Assembly: GCF_019059575.1 (NCBI RefSeq)
Contig: NW_024881520.1
Span: forward strand, 248,001-312,000
Origin: Amphibalanus amphitrite
Taxonomy: Eukaryota; Arthropoda; Thecostraca; Balanomorpha; Balanidae
DNA: 64,000 bases
Direction of reading: 5' to 3'
Position numbers and translations under genes: made by a program. The notes below the pieces were generated by a model, which had not been told where the DNA came from, ran no database searches, and saw nothing but the letters and a program-made list of their open reading frames with translations. Positions within the stretch are counted from its first letter, which is position 1, and each line of letters begins with the position of its first letter. Positions 33,673 through 43,155 of this stretch are shown piece by piece.

Positions 33673-35113
33673 TGTTCCTGCGTGCCAGCTGTGTTAAGCT
33701 GTCAATGTCTCTGCTTTTTTGTAAAGTGTCTGTAATTTAACCATGTTTGAAAGGACAATTAGAAGCAAAAAATGCTAGAGTTCTGCATTTTGCAAGCATG
33801 ACACATAGGTTCAGGAAGGTAGGCATTGGAACGAGTGAAAAGTGTCTTCCTGAAGACCATCAACCTGCGGGCTGTCTTGTAGCTCTTTCCCTCTCTTCTC
33901 TTTTCCCTTGTCGACAAATGTTTATTGTTTGTTCACCACACTTGTGGTTGTGGCCACCGGCGGCTGTCCGCTTACGAAAACAAACCATGAGCCACTGTTT
34001 TCCCTTCTCGCTGCTGGTGATTCCAAATGAGCCACGCGAATCGCTTCTGCACTGCACAGAGCCATGTTGCCTTGTGTGGCTCTCCAAGCACGTCCGGTCT
34101 AATGCATGGGGCCGACTGACAGATACGCCATTTGTGTACGTACCTTTGTAATGTTACTGGGGGCTTTAGTTCGCACATTTCTCAATGCCCGGTTAGATAT
34201 GGATTGTGTTAATTAAATGCTTAATCCATTGCAAAATGAATGCATGGTTGAATAACCGACGAACTCGATTCGAGCTAAAAGGTTGAGCCGCTGGGCTAGG
34301 ATCTGTAAATATTTGCCTTAGAATGTGTTACTGATTTCCATCTGAATGCATATAAGATAAATGGCTGTGAATTGTTCACTCCAAAGGAGCAGCAGGTCCT
34401 TTATTATGTGACTGTCATTGGGCCGTCAATCCCATAGCATCGCTCGCAAAGTTCCGAAAGACAATGCCGCATCTTCTATATGTGCCGCGGGGCTGAGCCG
34501 GGGCTCGTGGTGGCAGCGGTGTGCTGGCTGGCGGCTCGCCAACCCATACGAATACGGACTCCTCTGGCAGCCAATTCCGGGTGCCGTGCTCATCCCGTGA
34601 ATGGGCCAATGGCAGCACCTGCTCAGCTGACTCACCACCCTGTGACGTCACTGGTTGTCCCGGCCCGTTTAATCAGGGCACTAATAGCACTCGACGACGT
34701 GCGTTTCGCTGTTGACTTTCGCACTAATTCATGCAAAACTTGCTTGGTTAAGCAGCGAGTCGAGATAGCCTGTTGATGCTGGCAGCTGTGAAAATGGTAA
34801 TATGGTGCTCCGGAGAGGAAATGGGCCCGTTTGCACCTGTGCTCTCATACCAACGTAATAGAGCATTGGATCTTATATGGACGGCGGACGCGAAACGAAG
34901 CTCTTTCATTAACATCTTTCGTTTTTTTTTATAGAAATATACCGCCACCAGTGATTAGAAGACCAAGAGTGATTCGTAAGCCTGACTCAAAATGCACCTT
35001 GCACAAAACGTTTACACATGTCCTGCAGAGGGGCTGACTCGACTCGGAACGCCTGCGGACATCACCATCCTTAACACTCAACATTTAATCTCCCGGTTTC
35101 CCTCCTCCCTCAG

Positions 35114-35328
35114 ACAACGCGCTGCACTGCGACTGCCGGCTGGCGTGGCTGCTCGGTCTTCGCACCGCCACCGCCTCCACCCACGTCCAGGCGGCGCTGG
35201 ACAACACCGTGTGTCACATGGAGGGCGACTCGCTGCCTGCCCGGCTGGAGACGGCCGTCACCGCCGACCCGCCTCTGGAGACGAGCACCCTGGGCATCGG
35301 GCCGCCGGTCCGCCTCGTGGACCTCAAG
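35114..35328 (+). CDS. connectin-like LRR protein, LRRCT exon
   Basis: Acceptor CCCTCCCTCAG at 35113. The exon starts with two bases completing the codon from 5323, then reads NALHCDCRLAWLL, a classic LRRCT opening. A further Cys follows at NTVCHMEG, and the last LRRCT Cys is in the next exon (LPCD). Two phase-0 donors are possible: AAG|GTGGGC at 35328 (chosen, giving VRLVDLK before VQELPC) or CAG|GTGGGG at 35367, which adds 13 residues. The frame remains open to 35439, so the donor must be used to reach the exon at 36968. Confidence 0.82.
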
Positions 35329-36967
35329 GTGGGCGCTGCGCCGCTCCGGAAACTGATGCAGCTTCAGGTGGGGCTGCCGCGGCGGCGCGAGGTTGTAGAG
35401 AAGGAGCATGGAGGGTGTGGTCAGTGGCTGGTGACCTAAGAAGTGTTGTAGGAGAGTGGTAGTGGGGTGGGTGAGGCTGCATGGCAAGCATGTGGGGTGG
35501 TGCTGTTTTAGTTACGGTTGAATGAACGTGCATATGTGGTTGTTGATGTGCACGTGAAGCGTAGCTAGAGTGCACCTGTAGTCATGTTAGCAGCATTCGA
35601 CAGTACGATGGACATGCAAAGGAGGGTGCAAGGAGATTGGTCATCTGTGAGACAAGGAATGGCCTATAAAGCAAATATTCAATAAAAAAAAAAACAGGCA
35701 TTGAAAGCCTTCCTCCTTATACTCCATTTTATGTACTTCCGTTGTTTAGATCAAACTTTTAAAGGCCAAGTCCACCCCATGTTATAAATTCCACACACAT
35801 CATTAAGCGTTTAAAAAAGTGCAGCTGGCTGGCTAAGGAGCTACCTCATTAAAACCGCTCTTATTATACCTACTTCTTAACGAGCCCTTCCAGAACGAAC
35901 CGTACGCGTACCAGTAACTCAACTGTATGCAAATGACTATTTCGTCGCCGAATACTTCTGAGCGGTTGCACAGAGATCGACGCTCAGCGTGATGGTTCAG
36001 GACTGCAACAATGCTCCCAGCTCATGAATGCTAATAGCCTATCGACTTGCACTTGGCATGCAACGATTGATCACTGACGGGCATCAAATGCACTGTGGAA
36101 TTCCCCTCATTGTATATCCAGCTCTGAGAAGCCCGGAGTGCGGCCGTTTGGTTCTAGAGATACGAACAGTCTAAATCACTAGAAAACCTATTTTATTTTC
36201 ATTTTGAAGGTATAAAATAAATGCTTATGTAAATGTTACAATTTACTTTCACCTAGTTGAATTTATTTTTATTAGCCAACTTCTCTGAGTTTTTGTATTG
36301 TTTTTTATTGTTTTTCTTTTGCTAGATTGAGCTGTTGAGCTCCCTTGAACCCTTCGGTAACCCTTCAGTGTCACTTCAGTGAACCCTTCAGTGTCACTAG
36401 TCAGTATGTGACTATATGACTATATGTGACTGTTATAGTGACAGTTATTTTTTAAACGTGAGTTGTATGCCTCTTCACTTAGCCACTGTTTATCTTGATG
36501 TATTGTTCTCGGAAAGCTTATTTAGGTCATTTTCTGTATTTAAGTCAAACGGCTGGTTTTGGCCTCCATTTGCATGGCACGAATGTTATTACGTTGTTGT
36601 GTGCTTGATATTTTCTGTATTTGTGCGCATATTGAAGCACAACTGCTGGTGACGTGCCTTATAGTACATTAAGCCTCAAAATAATCTTTAGAAACATATT
36701 TTCAACCAAAACAAACAAATCATCCGGCTATTTGTTTTAAGGACAAACTGACAAATTGTCGTGAGAGAAGCAAACCGTGTTCGTGCGGGCTTTTGGCAGG
36801 AATTCACGAATCAAAACACATACTAATGCCATCCCGCCACCGAGAGCGAAGTGTAGTCCCTACCCTAGTCCGGGTGACGAGCTGAGCAGCTGGAAAATCA
36901 ACCACCGTGCCAAGATGACCTCACCGTATGATATCAGCCCCTGACCATGGCGTATCTGTGCTGACAG
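35329..36967 (+). other. last intron of the LRR gene
   Basis: A GTGGGC donor and an acceptor GTGCTGACAG at 36967 bound 1.6 kb with no other gene or recognised repeat. If the alternative donor at 35367 is used, it starts at 35368. Confidence 0.65.
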
Positions 36968-37324
36968 GTTCAGGAGCTGCCCTGCGACCGACCTCTGGCG
37001 GAGGATGCTATCAAGGGAGACCAACACTCAAAGAAGCCGACCACTCAGCAGCAGCATCAGAAGCATCACCACCGACAGAGGCAGCAGGAGTTGGAGCAGC
37101 AGCATCGTCAGAAGCAGCCGGACCCGCACCATCAGAAACAGCAGGACCAGGGGCAGCTGGATGGGGGCCAGCAGCGGCGGCTCAAGGCCGAGTCGCCTCC
37201 GCCAGCCGGAGCGTCCGTTCGCAGGGAGGATGCTCCGATGGCCCGGGGAGGGGCCGGTGTTGCAGCCTCCAGCGCCTGGGTTCTGTTGCTGACTTCACTC
37301 GCCGTGGCGACCGCGGCACGGTAG
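36968..37324 (+). CDS. connectin-like LRR protein, last exon with stalk and GPI signal
   Basis: It starts in phase 0 with VQELPCDRPLAEDA, supplying the final LRRCT Cys. A Gln/His/Lys-rich low-complexity stalk follows (QQQHQKHHHRQRQQELEQQ and on). It ends with a Gly/Ala/Ser stretch and a hydrophobic tail (SSAWVLLLTSLAVATAAR), then the stop at 37322. A short hydrophobic C-terminus with no cytoplasmic part after a small-residue patch is the GPI-attachment pattern, as known for connectin. With the two other exons the visible protein is about 529 residues without its first codons. No close AATAAA was found downstream. Confidence 0.78.
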   Translation, partial: VQELPCDRPLAEDAIKGDQHSKKPTTQQQHQKHHHRQRQQELEQQHRQKQPDPHHQKQQDQGQLDGGQQRRLKAESPPPAGASVRREDAPMARGGAGVAASSAWVLLLTSLAVATAAR

Positions 37325-39336
37325 GCTGCCGACGACACTCAGACTGAGAATAGTCGTAACGCGGGTGAAGACGGTGATGAATGTGCGAAGAAGGGGAAGG
37401 GGGCTGCTTAGTGCGAAAAGAGCACTTCGTTGTCCATGAAGACGCGTGCATTGTACGAAACCTCAGACGTTGTAACATCACCAACTGATGGCCCTAAGAA
37501 TGACATTTGACGCCATCACAGGACGCAGACACGTTGTGTGACGCTCCGTTTAGTGCGCGTTTAGTGCCAACCGGTTCGTGTCACAGCGATTGTTGTCAGC
37601 GATTACCGATTCCACCGCGGTGTTGGACGCTGGGCGGCAGGTAAGCTTGAAACATTGACAGTGGGACTGGGCATCAGTTGTGACCAGCGAGGTTGCTGGC
37701 AGGATCTTGTAAGACACTGAAAGACAGTCAGGGCCTTTACATCAGCGACAAGCGATGTTCCACAGAGGAGCCTGTGAGTCTCTGAAAGGCAGTGGCTGGA
37801 AGTTACTGACCAGCTTATAGAAGGACCCCGAAAGGCAGACTGAGCCTACAGGTCGCTGATTAATGAGATCGTTAACCAGTCTGTACAGACATTACTGGTG
37901 ATCAGTCACTGGCCATACACTATATGTGAATCCCCCATGCGGACTCGGTCGTCTGTGTAGCATGCATCCCCATTGCCAGTCGACGGGCATTCGAATGAAC
38001 GCAGGTCTTCTTCAGCCCACACTGTCGTGTAACGATGACCCCTTGATATGGATGAACGAACATGGGTGGTGTCCGGTCATGTTCAATTATGTCTGTGCCC
38101 ATGTCTTCTACCACTGATATTCGTTTATGGCGAACCTCAGTGGTTATCTTCATGTACTTTGCTTGTGAGTGTGGTCAAATATTTGCCCTGTGTCGTATCT
38201 CTCTCCTTGGAACATCGTATCCGCTATATACGTGCTCCTCATTAGTCAAACTAATTGGCTCATTCGCATGATAACCGTGTATTCTTTGACAGCCGTGACA
38301 GCCACACTCGTACGCACAAACACACAACACGCACACACATCCCCGCTCACGTCTGCCACCATGGTGCTTCTGTGTTTTACGGTGCTCTCGCCTCTCAGAG
38401 TGGAAAGGTCCTCAACGCCCCGACGACTCATCGTCGACATACTCACGTCATCGCGGCTACTGACACCGCGAGGGGAGTCTCGAGCGTGTGATGAGGAGCG
38501 AGTGGCCGCACCGTCATAGCCGAGCAAACGACACGTAGATTGGGCCAATACTGCGTACCGTCTGGCCAGGTCTTGGCACTTGTTCAAACACTCTCCGGGG
38601 CGAGCGGGCCGGACGCGCCGTCCCGCCCTGTGCATATTTCATGGCGGTGCCTGTGATGGCGGACGGCGAGCGATGCGTGAAAAGGTCTGATATAGGAATA
38701 CCTGTGTAGGCGGCGAATGCTGTCAAAGCTGCAGAGCGGGTTGCATACAGCCTCGTCGGTGCAGTTTGTGCTTTTACAGTATGTGGTAGGATGTGTTTTA
38801 GACTGTCCTATAACTAAACAATACAGCTGTTGGATAAATTGCATTACCGTGGAAAGCACCGTGTTGCTGCGTCTTGAAACTTGTACATTTGGTTTTCTGG
38901 ATGGAATACGACATTCCTATTTACTGCCGGCACGCAGTTCTTTGATTGTGGATTGAGTTGTTAAGTCGAATGGTCCGTTCCTGTTTATAATTTTTCTTAT
39001 CTTTAGTCGCTCTATTTTCCAATTATTTCCGAAAGATCGTGCATGTAGCTAGACCTCCGTTTGGTATCATACCTATCGTCTTTTACCCAATGCCTATTAC
39101 TCTGCACTGGACTGACTACGTTATAGTAGTTCAAAGCGAGAAACTACATAGACGGATGTGTTTTGAATGCTTACTACTCAGGCATGCCTAACATCGATTC
39201 GCAGTAAACGGTCTCGGAAGAATAAATAATTCGCTCTATTTTGGCTTGCATTTTTACGAGTTTTTAAATGCGTCCCCTCCCCAACAGATACCTACAAAAC
39301 AGCTGACTACCAAGCAGACAAACATTCGGTTACCGT
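37325..39336. other. region between the LRR gene and the dehydrogenases
   Basis: It includes the LRR 3' UTR, of unknown length. No other gene is recognised. An AATAAA occurs at about 39219. Confidence 0.5.
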
Positions 39337-39342
39337 TTTATT
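39337..39342 (-). terminator. poly(A) signal of the minus-strand dehydrogenase
   Basis: TTTATT on the plus strand, i.e. AATAAA on the minus strand, about 150 nt after the stop codon. Confidence 0.55.
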
Positions 39343-39492
39343 GAACATAATTTCCTAAATAGGTACATGCAATGACTCAAACAGGAGGTAGGTATCCAGT
39401 CGTCTCGTGCATGTATTGCTCTCGTCATTGTTTCCTTTTGAGCTCTTCGAAGCGTTGAATGTGATGACCGCCAAGAGATCAAGTTTGCATAG

Positions 39493-40419
39493 TTATGCCA
39501 GTCCCACCAGCTTTTCACTGATTTCCCACAATCTGGCAGCGTCGGCGTCCTTCCTCGCTGCTGGAGCCACCTCCTTCTCCTTGCAGTCGACGTAGTATTT
39601 TCCGCTCTCCGTTGCCGCCTTTGGTGACATCGCGCAGAATAGAGAGGTCTCGGCACCGGAGGCAGCGCTCTTGAAGAACGGCTTCAGGAAGACGAGGAAG
39701 CAGCGCTGCCAGGCGGGAGCGTTGGCCCAGATTGGCGTGCGCACCACCCCGGGGTGAACGGCGTAGACGGTCACCCCAGTGCTAGATAGGCGACGAGACA
39801 GCTCGCGCGCGAAAAGGAGATTCGCAAGTTTGCTCTGCGAATAGCTTTTCCACAAGCTGTAGCCACGGGTCAGCTGCAAATCGTCGAACTCTATGCGTCC
39901 TCTCTTGTGTGCAGCGGAAGAGAGAACAACCACGCGAGATGGCGTCGATGCCTTCAACTTGTTCAGGAGCAGCATCGTCAGCAGGAAGTGTCCCAAGTGG
40001 TTGACCCCAAACGTGGTCTCGAAGCCGTCCTGAGTCTCGGTCCTCTCGTCCAGCACCAGGCCGGCGTTGTTGATCAGCAGGTCGAGGCGCGCCTCCTCTC
40101 TGTTGATCCTCTCTGCGAAGGCGCGCACGGACGCCAGCGAGGCGAGGTCGAGCTGCATCACGTGCAGCGATCCGGCGGGCGGCGCGGCGCCGGCCGCCTG
40201 GCGCTCCAGCTGCGCGCGCGCCGCCTCGCCGCGGCTGACGGAGCGCACGGCGAGCAGCACGCGCGCGCCGCGCTCGTACAGGCCGCGCGCCGTCTCCAGG
40301 CCGATGCCGGCGTTGGCGCCGGTGACGATGGCCGTCTGTCCGTCGAGTCGGACGTCGGAGGGCACTCGGTGGCCGCCCATGATGAGCCGAGAGGCGACAG
40401 GGTTCACAGGACTCAACAT
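39493..40419 (-). CDS. short-chain dehydrogenase, retinol dehydrogenase 11-14 type (copy 1)
   Basis: A classical SDR that oxidises or reduces retinoid or other lipophilic alcohols and aldehydes with NAD(P). It is intronless. From the ATG at 40380 (MGGHRVPSDVRLDGQ) it has 295 residues, the usual length. The ATG at 40419 (MLSPVNPVASRLI) and one at 40533 are in frame upstream, and the start is uncertain; in the sister copy the codon matching 40419 is GTG. Motifs: TGANAGIG cofactor loop (residues 20-27), NNAG, catalytic Ser in VVVLSSAAH, and YSQSK with Tyr and Lys. The HPGVVRTPIWAN motif is typical of the RDH11-14 group. It lies head to head with a near-identical copy at 41064-41957. Confidence 0.9.
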   Translation of the reverse strand: MLSPVNPVASRLIMGGHRVPSDVRLDGQTAIVTGANAGIGLETARGLYERGARVLLAVRSVSRGEAARAQLERQAAGAAPPAGSLHVMQLDLASLASVRAFAERINREEARLDLLINNAGLVLDERTETQDGFETTFGVNHLGHFLLTMLLLNKLKASTPSRVVVLSSAAHKRGRIEFDDLQLTRGYSLWKSYSQSKLANLLFARELSRRLSSTGVTVYAVHPGVVRTPIWANAPAWQRCFLVFLKPFFKSAASGAETSLFCAMSPKAATESGKYYVDCKEKEVAPAARKDADAARLWEISEKLVGLA

Positions 40420-41063
40420 AGTCTTGGACAGGCAGATGTCAGTCCGAAAGTAAAACGCCACACACTTCCTAAACATCTTTTCACGGAGCACGTCAGTGGG
40501 ATGAAGCGTTTGACACAAGATGTGATGGCTCATCTAACTGCGACTCCTGAAGTACCTAGTACCTACACACTATATCCGATATCTGCGCGTGGTATGGTAC
40601 TTGGTAGATAGCGGAGCTATCTTGCAAGGTCACGGTGACTCGAGAGTTTTTGGACGTAATGCAAGTTCGATGTTTTGTGTTTATCTGCTTTTCTGTGTTA
40701 GCTTTTTAATTAACTAAATAGCTGATGTTTCTGGGCAAGGTATTTATATAGTTGTATCGCCATGACACAAAGTCATCGATGTCAGTAAACAGATAAGATA
40801 CGGACAATGGAAAGACCAGCGCTTCATCGATTTTAAAGATAGCTGGTTATCAGCTGCGCCGTTCAAAGTTCGTTTGTTCAGTCATGAAGCCACATGAGCC
40901 ATCATTTGCGATACACTTAGTTCCTGACGCTTCATCTGAAACGTTCTCCGTGACAAAGTGACGAACATTTTCATTTTTCAAGGGTGCTGAATCTCAGTGG
41001 CATCTCACACGTGTCTCAAGACCAGTGTTGAGTCCCGCGAACCCTGTCGCCCCTCGGCTCATC
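40420..41063. promoter_or_regulatory. shared divergent upstream region of the two dehydrogenases
   Basis: The only sequence between two divergent genes, so it must hold both promoters unless upstream exons exist. The sequence just upstream of the MGGH codons is still similar in both genes (ACCCTGTCGCC near the start), showing that the duplication extends into the leader. No clear TATA box was recognised. Confidence 0.4.
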
Positions 41064-41957
41064 ATGGGCGGTCACCGAGTGCCCTCCGACGTCCGACTCG
41101 ACGGACAGACGGCCATCGTCACCGGCGCCAACGCCGGCATCGGCCTGGAGACGGCGCGCGGCCTGTACGAGCGCGGCGCGCGCGTGCTGCTCGCCGTGCG
41201 CTCCGTCAGCCGCGGCGAGGCGGCGCGCGCGCAGCTGGAGCGCCAGGCGGCCGGCGCCGCGCCGCCCGCCGGATCGCTGCACGTGATGCAGCTCGACCTC
41301 GCCTCGCTGGCGTCCGTGCGCGCCTTCGCAGAAAGGATCAACAGAGAGGAGGCGCGCCTCGACCTGCTGATCAACAACGCCTGCCTAATACTGGCCGAGA
41401 GGAGCGAGACGCAGGACGGCTTCGAGACCACGTTTGGGGTCAACCACTTGGGACACTTCCTGCTGACGATGCTGCTGCTAGACAAGCTGAAGGCATCGGC
41501 GCCAGCGCGCGTGATCGTATTGTCTTCTGTTGCTCATGAGCGCGGTCAAATATTATTCGACGATCTCCAGCTTACTCGTGGCTATGAGCTCTGGAAAGCA
41601 TACTCGCAGAGCAAGCTAGCAAATGTCCTATTCGCCCGCGAGCTGTCTCGTCGCTTGCATGGCACTGGGGTGACCGTCTACGCCGTTCACCCCGGGGTGG
41701 TGCGCACGCCAATCTGGGCCAACGCTCCCGCCTGGCAGCGCTGCTTCCTCGTCTTCCTGAAGCCGTTCTTTAAGAGCGCTGCCTCCGGTGCCGAGACTTC
41801 TCTGTTCTGCGCGATGTCACCAAAGGTGGCAACGGAGAGCGGAAAATACTACGTCGACTGCAAGGCGAAGGAGGTGGCTCCAGCAGCGAGGAAGGACGCC
41901 GACGCTGCCAGATTGTGGGAAATCAGTGAAAAGCTGGTGGGACTGACGAGTCAGTGA
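41064..41957 (+). CDS. short-chain dehydrogenase, retinol dehydrogenase 11-14 type (copy 2)
   Basis: Inverted duplicate of 39493-40380, encoding 297 residues from MGGHRVPSDV. The frame is open upstream but has only GTG at 41025, so 41064 is the first ATG. TGANAGIG, the catalytic Ser (VIVLSSVAH) and YSQSK are present. The NNAG motif reads NNAC: the Gly is replaced by Cys, and the next residues differ from copy 1 (LILAERSET versus LVLDERTET). The first about 110 residues are nearly identical to copy 1, the middle diverges, and the end is again nearly identical. It ends VGLTSQ rather than VGLA. Activity is plausible, but the NNAG change could affect cofactor-site packing. Confidence 0.88.
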   Translation: MGGHRVPSDVRLDGQTAIVTGANAGIGLETARGLYERGARVLLAVRSVSRGEAARAQLERQAAGAAPPAGSLHVMQLDLASLASVRAFAERINREEARLDLLINNACLILAERSETQDGFETTFGVNHLGHFLLTMLLLDKLKASAPARVIVLSSVAHERGQILFDDLQLTRGYELWKAYSQSKLANVLFARELSRRLHGTGVTVYAVHPGVVRTPIWANAPAWQRCFLVFLKPFFKSAASGAETSLFCAMSPKVATESGKYYVDCKAKEVAPAARKDADAARLWEISEKLVGLTSQ

Positions 41958-42409
41958 ATATGGGGACACATAACTAAAAAAAATAGTGGCATTTTCATGG
42001 GTCCGCTCACTCCGCGGAAGCCTGAAACTATAGCATCAGGGTTAGTGACTCGAGAGCAGCAAACCTATGATTGTGATTGGTATGCACATTGCATTCATTA
42101 TATGTACCTACCATGTCATTTGTCAGTGCGTTGGTATCAGTAGTTCTGATGTGTAGGCCTTCTAATATTTTTGTGGTAGCAGAAAATTGACATGTCATTT
42201 AATTGGCAAGGACAACATAAATATTTGAACTTAGTTACAAGATACAGGTACCTTATCGTTGATTAGGAGTTGAATGAAACCCAACAAAGCTCTGGGAGTC
42301 GGGAGAATATAGTTTTTTTTTTCATCGAAACATTTAGGTATAATAATGGAGACATTACTTTTCTGTTAAAATTGCGATTTGTTATTGCAATTTATTACCA
42401 TATAAAGCG

Positions 42410-42415
42410 AATAAA
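42410..42415 (+). terminator. candidate poly(A) signal of the plus-strand dehydrogenase
   Basis: AATAAA about 450 nt after the stop codon; the first clear hexamer on this strand after 41957. Confidence 0.4.
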
Positions 42416-42872
42416 ACGATTGTTCGATTCCTTATCCACTGTCAAGAGATTATGACCCTACGAAGATCAAATTTTCGTTCGACTCAAAAAGCGAACATGC
42501 GATTGAGGGAAAGTATGAAAAGTTAACGATGACAATGACTACCCAAGCATCAGAATTCATCCAAAGAGCAAATGTGGCATAATCGTCATCTTCGATATTG
42601 TCATTCCGTTTCCTAAAAAAAAAACTCAAATTAAATAGGTAAGCGGGAGCTAGCGCACAGACATCAAAATGCTGCTTCAGTCGTATAGAGTAACTATAAC
42701 AAACATTATACAAAATAGCTAACACACACATGACACACACAATGCGCATACCATGACACAGGAAAGAAATCAGGACACCGTTACTGAAGCTTAGCCGCTA
42801 AATCATCGTTGTCATCAATAGGAACTCAGATTTGTTTTTCAATAGAAAAACACAATTCTAACGAATATGTTT

Positions 42873-43073
42873 TGTAGTTTCTGTATGTATTTCCACACGG
42901 TCGCTCACCCACCACGGGCTATCGCCGACCTCACACTGCCGCGGCCCGCGGCTCCCGTCCACCGCTTGTCGCCGCCGGGGAGACACATGGCCGGCACATG
43001 GGCCCGCGTCGGCCGAGTCCGACCCCAGCCCCGTCCACCCAGCCCGGGTCCGGGCCAGACCGATACAGTTACA
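42873..43073 (-). repeat. 3' LTR of the Ty3/gypsy-type element
   Basis: 201 bp, TGTAGTTTCTG to CAGTTACA on the plus strand, matching 47218-47418. The minus-strand tract AGGGGGGTG (43074-43082) directly before it is the likely polypurine tract. Confidence 0.93.
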
Positions 43074-43155
43074 CACCCCCCTGATCTACAAGATCACAAA
43101 TCCATAATCAACACAAAAATGCACATAACATGACACAACATAACAAGGCGAGTAC

